Positions 8,642 to 16,628 of a stretch of 64,000 nucleotides of DNA are shown piece after piece (the first letter of the stretch is position 1; each line of letters starts with the position of its first letter). A model generated the notes under the pieces. The model did not search any database, had not been told where the DNA came from, and was given only the letters and a program-made list of their open reading frames with translations. Source of the DNA: Streptomyces sp. IMTB 2501. GTDB taxonomy: Bacteria > Actinomycetota > Actinomycetes > Streptomycetales > Streptomycetaceae. The stretch spans positions 191,104 through 255,103 of the forward strand of contig NZ_MQUS01000007.1 of NCBI RefSeq assembly GCF_001953885.1. Reading direction: 5' to 3'. The translations under genes and the position numbers were made by a program.

Positions 8642-8658
8642 CTTCCGCCTGACGGAAG
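8642..8658. promoter_or_regulatory. CTTCCG-N5-CGGAAG operator-like palindrome upstream of vanA
   Basis: CTTCCGCCTGACGGAAG is a perfect 6+6 inverted repeat with a 5-bp centre, 67 bp before the vanA start and in the gap shared with the divergent phospholipase gene. The shape recalls IclR-family operators; which regulator binds it is not visible in this window. Confidence 0.55.
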
Positions 8659-8725
8659 TTGGCGTTGCACACCGTACGGCGCCTCCCGACGATGTGGCCA
8701 CCACCCACGGACGGGAGCCGCAGCC

Positions 8726-9790
8726 ATGCCGCATATGACCGCATTTGCCAGGAATCAGTGGTACGTCGCCGCCTACAGCGAGGAGGTCGGGCGCGAGTTG
8801 CTCGGCCGGACGATCCTCGGGGAACCGCTCGTCCTCTACCGCGCCGAGGAGGACGGCACCCCGGTCGCCCTGCACGACCGGTGCGTCCACCGCCGCTACC
8901 CGCTCTCCGAGAGCGGCCTGGACGGCGACCGCATCGTCTGCGGCTACCACGGTTTCACCTACGACCGCACCGGCACCTGTGTGTACGTGCCGGGCCAGAA
9001 ACGTGTCCCCCGCACCGCGCGCGTCGCCGCCTACCCGGTCGTGGAACAGGACTCGCTGGTCTGGGTGTGGATCGGCGACCCGGCGCTCGCCGACTCGGAC
9101 ACGATCCCTCGGGCCCGGCACCTCGACTCCCCCGGCTGGACCACCGTACGCGGCATGGAGCCGATCGACGCCGACTACGGCCTGCTCGTCGACAACCTCC
9201 TCGACCTGTCCCACGAGACCTATCTGCACGGCGGCCACATCGGCACCCCCGAGGTCGCCGAGACGCCCATCACCACCGAGGTGGACGAAGGCGCGGGTGT
9301 GGTCCGGGTCAGCCGGCACATGGACGACGCCGAGTGCCCGCCGTTCTACGCCCGCTCGACCGGTATCGAGGGCCGGATCACCCGATGGCAGGACATCGAG
9401 TACCACGCGCCCTGTCTGTATCTGCTGCACAGCCGGATCGCGCCGGTGGGCGCCGTACCGGAGCCGGACGGCGGCGACCCGCACGGCTTCCACACCGAGA
9501 TCACCTACGCCATCACCCCGTCGACGGACGGCACGGTGTACGACTTCTGGGCGGTGTCCCGGGACTGGGCGGCGCATGACACCGAGGTGACCGAGTTCCT
9601 GCGGGCCAACAACCACACGGTGGTGATGCAGGACGTGGACGCGCTCAACCTGCTGCAGCGCACCCTCGGCACCGAACGCACCGGCTACCAGGAGCTGAGC
9701 ATCAACATCGACACCGGCGGCCTGGCCGCCCGGCGCATCCTTGCCCGGCTGGCCGAGGAGGGCGACAAGCCGGTCGAGGGGGTCCGGTGA
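8726..9790 (+). CDS. vanA: Vanillate O-demethylase oxygenase subunit (Rieske non-haem iron oxygenase)
   Basis: 354 residues. The Rieske [2Fe-2S] site is CVHRRYPLSESGLDGDRIVC with the final GYH (about 53-76; two Cys and two His). The catalytic domain has the mononuclear-iron signature DNLLDLSHETYLHGGHIG (about 155-172). Length and the NQWYVAAYSEEVG start are typical of VanA, which removes the O-methyl group of vanillate to give protocatechuate. The ATG at 8726 is followed by MTAFARNQWY; an in-frame ATG three codons later is possible. It is followed by a coupled micro-ORF and the reductase gene, so oxygenase and electron donor are co-expressed. A related methoxy-aromatic substrate cannot be excluded. 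Confidence 0.85.
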   Translation: MPHMTAFARNQWYVAAYSEEVGRELLGRTILGEPLVLYRAEEDGTPVALHDRCVHRRYPLSESGLDGDRIVCGYHGFTYDRTGTCVYVPGQKRVPRTARVAAYPVVEQDSLVWVWIGDPALADSDTIPRARHLDSPGWTTVRGMEPIDADYGLLVDNLLDLSHETYLHGGHIGTPEVAETPITTEVDEGAGVVRVSRHMDDAECPPFYARSTGIEGRITRWQDIEYHAPCLYLLHSRIAPVGAVPEPDGGDPHGFHTEITYAITPSTDGTVYDFWAVSRDWAAHDTEVTEFLRANNHTVVMQDVDALNLLQRTLGTERTGYQELSINIDTGGLAARRILARLAEEGDKPVEGVR

Positions 9791-9957
9791 GCCCCGGCAC
9801 CGGCGAGGTCTACCGGATCGACTGGCTGCCGGGCACCGATGTGCTGCACGGCGTCTGCCACTGCGGTGCGGAGCACACCGCCGAGGACCCGGTGGGGATG
9901 TGGGAGTGGATGCTGGCCCATCCCGAAGGACACGACAACGCAGAGGTCGTACGGTGA
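9787..9957 (+). CDS. 56-residue Cys/His-containing small protein between vanA and vanB
   Basis: Starts at GTG, overlapping the vanA stop (GTGA), and ends in TGA, overlapping the vanB start (GTGA), so it is translationally coupled on both sides. The product contains VYRIDWLPGTDVLHGVCHCG and then EHTAEDPVGMWEWMLAHPEG. C24, H25, C26, H30, H45 and H49 could bind a metal, and the C-terminal half looks helical with WEWMLAHPEGH. I recognise no named family. The tight placement inside an oxygenase/reductase operon suggests a job with VanAB: assembly factor, ferredoxin-like partner or small structural subunit. This is inference. Full use of the gap and the two overlaps argue that it is a real gene. 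Confidence 0.8.
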   Translation: MSPGTGEVYRIDWLPGTDVLHGVCHCGAEHTAEDPVGMWEWMLAHPEGHDNAEVVR

Positions 9958-10910
9958 CCGAACTCGAACTCGTAGTGAAAGCACGTGAGTTTGTCGCCGA
10001 GGGGGTACTGGCGCTGACGCTGGGCGATCCGCTGGGCCGTGCGCTGCCCGCCTGGGAGCCCGGCGCCCATGTGGATCTGCTGCTCGGGCCGGACCTGGAG
10101 CGGCAGTACTCGCTGTGCGGCGATCCGGCGGACCGGTCGGCGTGGCGGATCGCGGTACTGCGCGAACCGGCCGGGCGCAGGGGGTCCCCCCGGCCGAGGG
10201 CGGGGGAAGGATCGGCCTACGTCCACGAGCAGCTGGGCGAGGGCGGGAAGGTACGGGTGCGCGGGCCGCGCAACCACTTCCGGCTGGAGCCCGCGCCCCG
10301 CTACCGGTTCCTCGCGGGCGGCATCGGCATCACCCCGATCCTGCCGATGCTGGCGGCGGCCGAGCGGTCCGGCGCCGAGTGGACCCTCCTCTACGGCGGA
10401 CGCACCCGCTCGTCCATGGCGTTCACCGCGGAACTGGCGTGCTACGGCGACCGGGTCACCCTCGCCCCGCAGGACGAGGCCGGCCTGCTCGACCTGGCCC
10501 CGGTGCTGGACGGCCTGCCCGCCGGCACCCTGGTGTACTGCTGCGGTCCCGGCCCCCTGCTGGACGCCGTCGAGGAGCGCTGCCCGGCCGGAGCACTGCG
10601 GATCGAGCGCTTCCGGCCGAAGGAACAACGGGCGTCCATGGACAGGGAGTTCGAGGTCGTGCTCGCCCGCAGCGGTCGTACCGTCCCCGTCCCGCCGGAC
10701 ATGTCCGTGCTGGACGCGGTGCGCGCCGCCGGGGTCGAGGTGCTGTACTCCTGCACGGAGGGGACGTGCGGCACCTGTGAGACGGACGTGCTGGAGGGCG
10801 CCCCGGAGCACCGGGACTCGGTCCTCACCGAGGAGGAGCGGGCCGCAGGCGACACGATGATGATCTGTGTGTCCCGGTGCCGGGGCGCCCGTATCGTGCT
10901 GGACCTGTGA
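9954..10910 (+). CDS. vanB: Vanillate demethylase reductase subunit (FNR-type flavin domain plus ferredoxin)
   Basis: 318 residues. An N-terminal flavin/NAD(P)H reductase domain has ERQYSLCGDP (flavin), GGIGITPILPMLAAA (nucleotide) and VYCCGPGPLLDAV. The C-terminal plant-type [2Fe-2S] domain has CTEGTCGTCETDVLEG with a further Cys in MICVSRC. It passes electrons from NAD(P)H to VanA. The GTG start overlaps the stop of the 56-residue gene. Around residues 75-86 the sequence RRGSPRPRAGEG is an unusual insertion between REPAG and SAYVHEQL, encoded by a G/C-rich element that resembles a Streptomyces interspersed repeat. It keeps the frame, so the protein may still work. Confidence 0.87.
   Translation: MTELELVVKAREFVAEGVLALTLGDPLGRALPAWEPGAHVDLLLGPDLERQYSLCGDPADRSAWRIAVLREPAGRRGSPRPRAGEGSAYVHEQLGEGGKVRVRGPRNHFRLEPAPRYRFLAGGIGITPILPMLAAAERSGAEWTLLYGGRTRSSMAFTAELACYGDRVTLAPQDEAGLLDLAPVLDGLPAGTLVYCCGPGPLLDAVEERCPAGALRIERFRPKEQRASMDREFEVVLARSGRTVPVPPDMSVLDAVRAAGVEVLYSCTEGTCGTCETDVLEGAPEHRDSVLTEEERAAGDTMMICVSRCRGARIVLDL
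10178..10210 (+). repeat. Short interspersed repeat-like element inside vanB
   Basis: The stretch contains AGGGGGTCCCCCCGGCCGA and then GGGCGGGGGAAGG. GGGGGTCCCCCC...GGGGGA elements are, from memory, frequent in streptomycete genomes, mostly in intergenic DNA; another is at 51508-51549. Here it is in frame within coding sequence. Confidence 0.55.
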
Positions 10911-10922
10911 GGCGCGACCCGC

Positions 10923-13100
10923 TCAGGACGTCAGATACGCCTCCACCTCACTGAACTGCCCCGCCGGCCAGCCCGTGTTGGCGCTGACGGCGAGGCGGAG
11001 GTAGCGCAGGCCGGTGCCGCTCGGCAGCGGGACGGTGGCGGTGTTGCCGGTGGCCGGGTCGAAGCGGTACCCCTGGGTGCCGACGACCGTGGAGTAGTTC
11101 GAGCCGTCGCTGCTGCCGAGCACGGTGATGGTCTGGGTGCGGGCACCCCAGGCCGAGGAGGGCGGCAGCTTCAGCACCAGCCGGCGCACGGCGTAGGACG
11201 AGCCCAGGTCGACCGTCCAGGACTGCGGGAAGGCGTTGTTGGTCGACTCCCAGTAGGAGTTGGCGTCACCGTCGACCGCCTTGCCGGGGGTGTAGACGTC
11301 CTGGGAGCCCGTCGCACTGGCCGGCCGGCCCTTGGCGAGGTTGCGGTTCGGGTCGGGGTCGGGGTTTCCCTGGCCGGGCTGAGGCCAGGTGGAGCAGTCC
11401 GACCAGGTGCTGTTCCAGCCGGAGTTGCCGCCGCCGTCGCTGATCGCGAAGGAACCGGAGTTCGCCGGGTAGGGGCAGTTGTAGATGCCGGCGGCCCCGA
11501 CCTGGGTGGCGGTGACGTTCTTGAAGGTGGCCGCGCCCGGCGCCTCGGCCTGGACGACGACCGTACCGGTGTTCCGCACGGTCGCGCCTGTCACGTCGAC
11601 GTTCTGCACCGCGTATCCGCGCCCGCCGCCGGAGACGAACTCGAAGGCGCTGTACGGACTGTCGGTGATCGTCGTGTTGGTGATGTTGACGGTCGCGTTG
11701 ATCGCGCTGTCGTAGGAGTCGACCCGCAGCGCGCCCATCGGGTGGTTCCAGTTGGGGTTCATCGCGCCGGTGCGCACCAGGGTGTTGCCGTCGACCGTGA
11801 TGGTGCCGGAGAGCGGGGAGAAGGGGTCGAGGAACTTCTGGTTGGAGATCGCGATACCGCTGCCGAGGGCGTTGGTGTCGGAGATCAGGTTGTTCTTCAC
11901 CGAGAGGTCGGTGCCACCGTAGATCGCGATGCCGTTGGCCAGGTTGGGCTGCGAGATCGTGTTGTTCTCGAAGCTGGAGTCCGTGTCCGGGGAGTACAGC
12001 GACCACATGGCGAGGGCGTCGTCGCCCTGGTTGCGCAGGAAGTTGTTGCGGACCACGACGCCCTTGGCGGTGCCGTTGAGGTTGATGCCGTCGGCGGTGG
12101 TGTCGAGGATGCGGTTGTTCTCCACGACCAGGTTGTCGTCGTTGCCCATCAGCCACATGCCGCACTTCATGTGCTGGATCCACATGCCGGAGACGGACGA
12201 GTTGGGGCCGAGCGAGCCGTTGACGAAGTTGTCAGGGTTGGAGTCGACGCGCTCGGTGACCTCGCCCATGACGGCGAAGTCCTTGATGTGGACGTTCCCC
12301 GAGGAGCTGGACTGGTCGATGAAGCGGGAGGTGTGCACGACCGAGTACCAGCTGCCGGCGCCCTGGAGGGTGACGTTCTGCACGCCGTTCAGGGAGGAGG
12401 TGATGCGGTAGTCGCCGGGCGGGATCCACACCGTACCGCCCTGGGCGGCGGCGATGGCGTCACGGAAGGCCTGGGTGGAGTCGCCGGCCCCGGTGGGGTC
12501 GGCGCCCTTGGACAGGACGGACACCGAGCCGGCCGGCTGGGAGACGGCGGCCGCGACCTGCTCGAAGTCGGCCACGTCGACGGTGACCTCGGTGCCGGTC
12601 GACTCGAAGGCGACCTTGTCGCCCGCCTGGATGTTCTGGCCGAGCATCAGGCGCGCGTCGTCGAAGAAGTGATGCTGCTTGGCTCCGGGGATCCAGCCGG
12701 TGTCGATGTAGGAGTACTTGGAGGTGACGGTCAGCGTTTTCGCGAGCTTGACCCCGTTGACGTACACGTCGAGCGTGCCGGACTGACCGTCGGGGACACT
12801 GTAGGAGACGTTCACCGCGTTGGCGGCCTGGGGCGCCGTGAACTCGACGCGCTGGCCGGAGGTGAGGCGCACGGCCTGCCGTCCGGAGGCCTCGGAGGCG
12901 AGCGTGCCCTGGGTGTAGTCAGGGCCGATCCTGGTGCCGGTGGTGGTCGCCGACTCCGCCTCCACCGAGGTGAAGGGGAGGCCGGCGCCGGCGGCCGCGT
13001 GGGCGGTGGGCGCGACGGCGACGAGCATGCCGGCGGCGAGGGCCACCGCGACCCCCATGGATGGCATGCTCCTGACAGATCTCACCGTGGTGCTCTGCAT
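10923..13100 (-). CDS. Secreted CBM35 / beta-helix / F5-8C glycosidase, probably GH87 alpha-1,3-glucanase
   Basis: 725 residues. A Sec signal (1-36, ending AHAAA) is followed by a CBM35-like module (about 41-185, starting FTSVEAESA and ending VDVADFEQV). Residues 190-560 start with SVLSKGADPTGAGDSTQAF and continue as a right-handed parallel beta-helix. The segment ADGINLNG...NQGDDALAMW places Asp at 337, 360 and 361, a spacing that fits, from memory, the Asp triad of GH87 mycodextranase/mutanase. A Pro-rich linker and an F5/8-type C (CBM32-like) domain (about 585-725) close the protein. It would cut alpha-1,3-glucan outside the cell. It is last in a sugar-uptake operon, 52 bp after the GH13 gene. 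An SD-like GAAGGGACC precedes the ATG. The GH87 assignment rests on motif spacing only. Confidence 0.68.
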   Translation of the reverse strand: MQSTTVRSVRSMPSMGVAVALAAGMLVAVAPTAHAAAGAGLPFTSVEAESATTTGTRIGPDYTQGTLASEASGRQAVRLTSGQRVEFTAPQAANAVNVSYSVPDGQSGTLDVYVNGVKLAKTLTVTSKYSYIDTGWIPGAKQHHFFDDARLMLGQNIQAGDKVAFESTGTEVTVDVADFEQVAAAVSQPAGSVSVLSKGADPTGAGDSTQAFRDAIAAAQGGTVWIPPGDYRITSSLNGVQNVTLQGAGSWYSVVHTSRFIDQSSSSGNVHIKDFAVMGEVTERVDSNPDNFVNGSLGPNSSVSGMWIQHMKCGMWLMGNDDNLVVENNRILDTTADGINLNGTAKGVVVRNNFLRNQGDDALAMWSLYSPDTDSSFENNTISQPNLANGIAIYGGTDLSVKNNLISDTNALGSGIAISNQKFLDPFSPLSGTITVDGNTLVRTGAMNPNWNHPMGALRVDSYDSAINATVNITNTTITDSPYSAFEFVSGGGRGYAVQNVDVTGATVRNTGTVVVQAEAPGAATFKNVTATQVGAAGIYNCPYPANSGSFAISDGGGNSGWNSTWSDCSTWPQPGQGNPDPDPNRNLAKGRPASATGSQDVYTPGKAVDGDANSYWESTNNAFPQSWTVDLGSSYAVRRLVLKLPPSSAWGARTQTITVLGSSDGSNYSTVVGTQGYRFDPATGNTATVPLPSGTGLRYLRLAVSANTGWPAGQFSEVEAYLTS

Positions 13101-13152
13101 GTGCTGGTCCCTTCGGGGTGGGGGTGCGGGGATGACGCGGCGCGTCGGCGGC

Positions 13153-14760
13153 TCAGCTCCGCAGCCAGACCGCCGTGTCCTGCGGCAGCCGGCCCTTGTC
13201 GTCCAACGAGCCGCTCACGAGGAGGAGTTGGGAGTGTCCGGGAAGCTCGGCGGGGGTGGGCGCGAGGTTGACCATGCAGGTCATGCCCTCGGCGCGGGTG
13301 AAGGCGAGGACGCCTTCGTGGGCAGGCAGCCAGGTCAGCGGGCCGCCGCCGAAGAGGGGGCGGGCGGCGATGGCCTGGCGGTAGAGGGTGAGCATGGAGT
13401 CCGGGTCATTCTGTTGCCGGTCGACTGCGTACGACGTCCAGTCGGCCGGCTGCGGCAGCCACGGCTCCCGTTGTGAACCGAATCCCGCATACGGCATATC
13501 GGCGGCCCACGGCAGCGGTACCCGGCATCCGTCCCGGCCGGGGTCGACTCCATGCGACCGGAAGTACATCGGATCCTGTATGCGGTCGACCGGGATCTCG
13601 GCCTCCGGCACCCCCAGCTCCTCCCCCTGGTACAGGTACACCGCGCCGGGCAGCGCCAGCGACAGCAGGGCGGCGGCCCGTGCCCGCCGGGTGCCGAGTG
13701 CCAGGTCGGTCGGGGTGCCGAAGGCCTTGGCGGCGAAGTCGAAGCCGGTGTCCGCGCGGCCGTAGCGGGTGACCGTGCGGGTGACGTCGTGGTTGCAGAG
13801 CACCCAGGTGGCCGGGGCACCGACGGGGGCGTGCTCGGCGAGGGTGGTGTCGACAGCGGCACGCAGCCGGGCGGCGTCCCAGGGGCAGGACAGGAAGGAG
13901 AAGTTGAAGGCGGTGTGGAGTTCGTCGGGGCGCAGATAACGGGCGAAGCGTTCGGTGTCGGGGAGCCAGACCTCGCCGACGAAGACACCGTCGTAGGCAT
14001 CGGCGAGGGTGCGCCAGGAGCGGTAGATGTCGTGGAGTTCGTCGCGGTCGACGAACGGGTGCGGCTCGGGGTGCGCGGCGAGGTCGGGCAGGTCCGGGTC
14101 CTTGGCCAGCAGGGCCGCGGAGTCGATGCGCACGCCGGCGACACCGCGTTCGAACCAGAAGCGCAGGATCTCCTCGTGCTCCTGGCGCACCGCCGGGTGG
14201 GCCCAGTCGAGGTCCGGCTGCTCGGGTGTGAACAGGTGGAGGTACCAGTCGCCGTCGGCGAGGCGCGTCCAGACCGGTTCGGTGGAGCCGACGAACTGGG
14301 ACGGCCAGTCGTTGGGCGGGAGTTCGCCGCACGCGCCGCGCCCGGGCCGGAAGTGGAACAGCGCGCGCTCGGGGCTGCCGGGCCCGGCGGCGAGCGCGGC
14401 CCGGAACCACGGATGCTGGTCGGAGACATGGTTGGGCACGATGTCGACGATGGTCCGGATGCCCAGCTCGCGCGCCTCGGCGATGAGTTTCTCGGCCTCG
14501 GCGAGGGTGCCGAAGGCCGGGTCGATGGCACGGTAGTCGGCGACGTCGTAGCCGCCGTCCTTCATCGGTGACAGGTACCAGGGGCTGAACCACAGGGCGT
14601 CCACGCCGAGTTCGGCGAGATACGGCAGCCGGGCACGGACGCCCGCGAGATCGCCGGTGCCGTCGCCGTCGCCGTCCGCGAAGCTGCGGACGTAGACCTG
14701 GTAGATGACGGCGGTGCGCCACCAGTCACGGTCCTTCGGGGCAGGGATGGACTGTCCCAC
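13153..14760 (-). CDS. GH13 alpha-glucosidase / oligo-glucosidase, cytoplasmic
   Basis: 535 residues, no signal peptide. GH13 motifs are in order: DIVPNHVSDQHPWF (region I), GVRIDSAAL with nucleophile Asp213 (II), FVGEVWL with acid/base Glu263 (III) and LCNHDVTR with Asp325 (IV). GDGDGTGDLAGV is the usual alpha-glucosidase start. It should split short alpha-glucosides imported by the adjacent ABC transporter. The start is GTG (14760) with GAAAGGGAAG ahead; the WWRTAVIYQVYVRSF motif begins 13 residues later. It lies 34 bp after the second permease and before the secreted beta-helix enzyme, so it is probably co-transcribed with them under the LacI regulator. The linkage preferred (alpha-1,4, 1,6 or 1,3) cannot be read from the sequence. 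Confidence 0.88.
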   Translation of the reverse strand: MGQSIPAPKDRDWWRTAVIYQVYVRSFADGDGDGTGDLAGVRARLPYLAELGVDALWFSPWYLSPMKDGGYDVADYRAIDPAFGTLAEAEKLIAEARELGIRTIVDIVPNHVSDQHPWFRAALAAGPGSPERALFHFRPGRGACGELPPNDWPSQFVGSTEPVWTRLADGDWYLHLFTPEQPDLDWAHPAVRQEHEEILRFWFERGVAGVRIDSAALLAKDPDLPDLAAHPEPHPFVDRDELHDIYRSWRTLADAYDGVFVGEVWLPDTERFARYLRPDELHTAFNFSFLSCPWDAARLRAAVDTTLAEHAPVGAPATWVLCNHDVTRTVTRYGRADTGFDFAAKAFGTPTDLALGTRRARAAALLSLALPGAVYLYQGEELGVPEAEIPVDRIQDPMYFRSHGVDPGRDGCRVPLPWAADMPYAGFGSQREPWLPQPADWTSYAVDRQQNDPDSMLTLYRQAIAARPLFGGGPLTWLPAHEGVLAFTRAEGMTCMVNLAPTPAELPGHSQLLLVSGSLDDKGRLPQDTAVWLRS

Positions 14761-14794
14761 GGAGCTTCCCTTTCTGTGAGGCGGTGCGGTGGCG

Positions 14795-15670
14795 TCAGCC
14801 CTTGGTGCTGCCCGCGCTGATGCCGGCGATGATGTGCCGCTGGAAGACGAGGAACAGCGCCACCATCGGGATGCTGGCGATCACCATCGCGGCGATGAGC
14901 ACGGTGAGCTGGATGTTCTGCGACAGCTGGACCAGGGCCACGCTGATCGGCTGCTTGTCGGTGTCGGAGAAGACCATCAGCGGCCACAGGAAGTCCTGCC
15001 AGACGGCGACCAGCGCGAAGATCGACACCACGCCGAGGACCGGCCGGGACATGGGCAGCACCACCGACCACAGGATGCGCAGCTTGCCGGCGCCGTCGAT
15101 CTCGGCTGCCTCCAGCACATCGCGCGGCAGCTGGTCGAAGAACCGCTTCAGCAGGTACAGGTTGAAGGCGTTGGCGACCGCGGGCAGCCAGATGCCGAGG
15201 GGGTCGTTGAGCAGGCTGGTGTGGATCAGCGGGAGGTCGGCGGCCGTCAGGTACTTCGGTACGACCAGGGCCTGTGCAGGGACCATCAGGGTGGCCAGGA
15301 TGCCGCCGAGGATCACCTTGTCGAACGCCGGCCGCAGCTTGGACAGGGCGTAGGCGGCGGCCGTGCAGAACACCAGCTGGAACGCCCAGGCTCCGGCGGC
15401 CTGTACGACGGTGTTCCACAGGTGCTGCGGGAGCTGCATCAGGTCCCAGGCGCCGGTGTAACCGCCGAGGTGCCAGTGGTGCGGGAGGAGAGTGGGCGGG
15501 GTCCGGGCCACCTCGTCGGGGGACTTCATCGCACCGGTCACCATCCAGTAGACCGGGAAGAGGAAGGCGAGCGCGAAGAGGACGACGACGGCCGTGAACA
15601 CCGTCCAGTAGATCGCCCTGCCGCGCGGGCGGGCGAGAGTGGCCGGTGAGATCAGGGTGCGGGTGCTCAT
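14795..15670 (-). CDS. ABC sugar transporter permease (MalG-type)
   Basis: 291 residues, six predicted helices. The EAA motif that contacts the ATPase is DVLEAAEIDGAGKLRILWSVVLP (about 179-201). The start MSTRTLISPATLARPRGRAIYW and length are typical of MalG-like carbohydrate permeases. The ATG at 15670 overlaps the stop of the upstream permease (ATGA), fixing the start. There is no ATPase gene in the locus; such systems in Streptomyces usually share the MsiK ATPase encoded elsewhere (established for other sugar importers, inferred here). It follows the binding protein and the MalF-type permease. Confidence 0.9.
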   Translation of the reverse strand: MSTRTLISPATLARPRGRAIYWTVFTAVVVLFALAFLFPVYWMVTGAMKSPDEVARTPPTLLPHHWHLGGYTGAWDLMQLPQHLWNTVVQAAGAWAFQLVFCTAAAYALSKLRPAFDKVILGGILATLMVPAQALVVPKYLTAADLPLIHTSLLNDPLGIWLPAVANAFNLYLLKRFFDQLPRDVLEAAEIDGAGKLRILWSVVLPMSRPVLGVVSIFALVAVWQDFLWPLMVFSDTDKQPISVALVQLSQNIQLTVLIAAMVIASIPMVALFLVFQRHIIAGISAGSTKG

Positions 15671-16623
15671 GCGGTGTCCCCCTCGGTGCGGGTGAGCCGC
15701 AGATAGAGGGCGGAGAACGCGCCGAGCAGGACCAGGAGCATGACGCTGAGGGCGCAGGCGCCGCCGAAGTCGTTGTAGAGGAAGGCGTACTTGTAGATGA
15801 GGTAGAGGACGGTCACCGTGGCGTTCTCCGGACCGCCGCCGGTGATGACGAACGGCTCGGTGAACACCTGCATGGTGGCGATGATCTGCAGGAGCATCAG
15901 CATCAGGATCACGAACCGGGTCTGCGGGACCGTGACGTGCCTGATGCGCTGGAGCAGGTTCGCGCCGTCCAGTTCGGCGGCCTCGTACAGCTCGCCGGGG
16001 ACGGACTGCAGGGCGGCGAGGTAGATCAGGACGGTGCCGCCCATGTTGGCCCAGGTGGCCACGATCACCAGGGAGATGAGCGCGGTGTCGGTGCCGTTGG
16101 ACCAGTTGGACGTCGGCAGGTGCAGTAAGCGCAACGTCTCGTTGGCGAGGCCGTTTCCGGGGTCGTAGAACCACTTCCACAGCAGGGCGCTGACCACCGG
16201 CGGGATCATCACCGGCAGGTAGACCACGACCCGGAAGAACGCCTTGGCGTGCCGGAGTTCGCCCAGGACGAGGGCGAGCAGGAAGGGGATCGCGAAGCCG
16301 AAGAGCAGGGCCAGCAGGGTGAAGGTGAGGGTGTTGCGCCAGGCCGCGCCGAACTCGGGGTCGTGCAGGACGCGGGTGAAGTTGGCGGTGCCGACCCACT
16401 GGGGATCCGAGCCGGGCGTGTACTTCTGGAAGGCGATGACGACCGCGCGGATCGCCGGGTACCAGGAGAACAGGGCGAAGCAGACGAGGCCGCCGAGGAG
16501 GAAGGCGTAGGCGCGGGCCTGGTCGATCAGGCGGCGCCGCCTCCGGCTCCCTACCGGGGGCGGCGCCGGGACCGGGTGGGCGGCGGCCTTCGTCACGGGC
16601 TGCCGCTCGGCCGTCTTCGTCAT
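15667..16623 (-). CDS. ABC sugar transporter permease (MalF-type)
   Basis: 318 residues with a Pro-rich cytoplasmic N-terminus (1-35) and six helices. The EAA loop is ELYEAAELDGANLLQRIRHVTVPQ. The segments FFRVVVYLPVMIPPVVSALLWKWFYDP and ITGGGPENATVTVLYLIY are characteristic of MalF-like permeases. The ATG (16623) lies 5 bp after the binding-protein stop; the 3' end overlaps the next permease by 4 bp. It forms the translocation pore together with that protein. The in-frame stretch upstream of 16623 is antisense or other-frame reading of the binding-protein gene and was ignored. Confidence 0.9.
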   Translation of the reverse strand: MTKTAERQPVTKAAAHPVPAPPPVGSRRRRRLIDQARAYAFLLGGLVCFALFSWYPAIRAVVIAFQKYTPGSDPQWVGTANFTRVLHDPEFGAAWRNTLTFTLLALLFGFAIPFLLALVLGELRHAKAFFRVVVYLPVMIPPVVSALLWKWFYDPGNGLANETLRLLHLPTSNWSNGTDTALISLVIVATWANMGGTVLIYLAALQSVPGELYEAAELDGANLLQRIRHVTVPQTRFVILMLMLLQIIATMQVFTEPFVITGGGPENATVTVLYLIYKYAFLYNDFGGACALSVMLLVLLGAFSALYLRLTRTEGDTA

Positions 16624-16628
16624 CGCGG

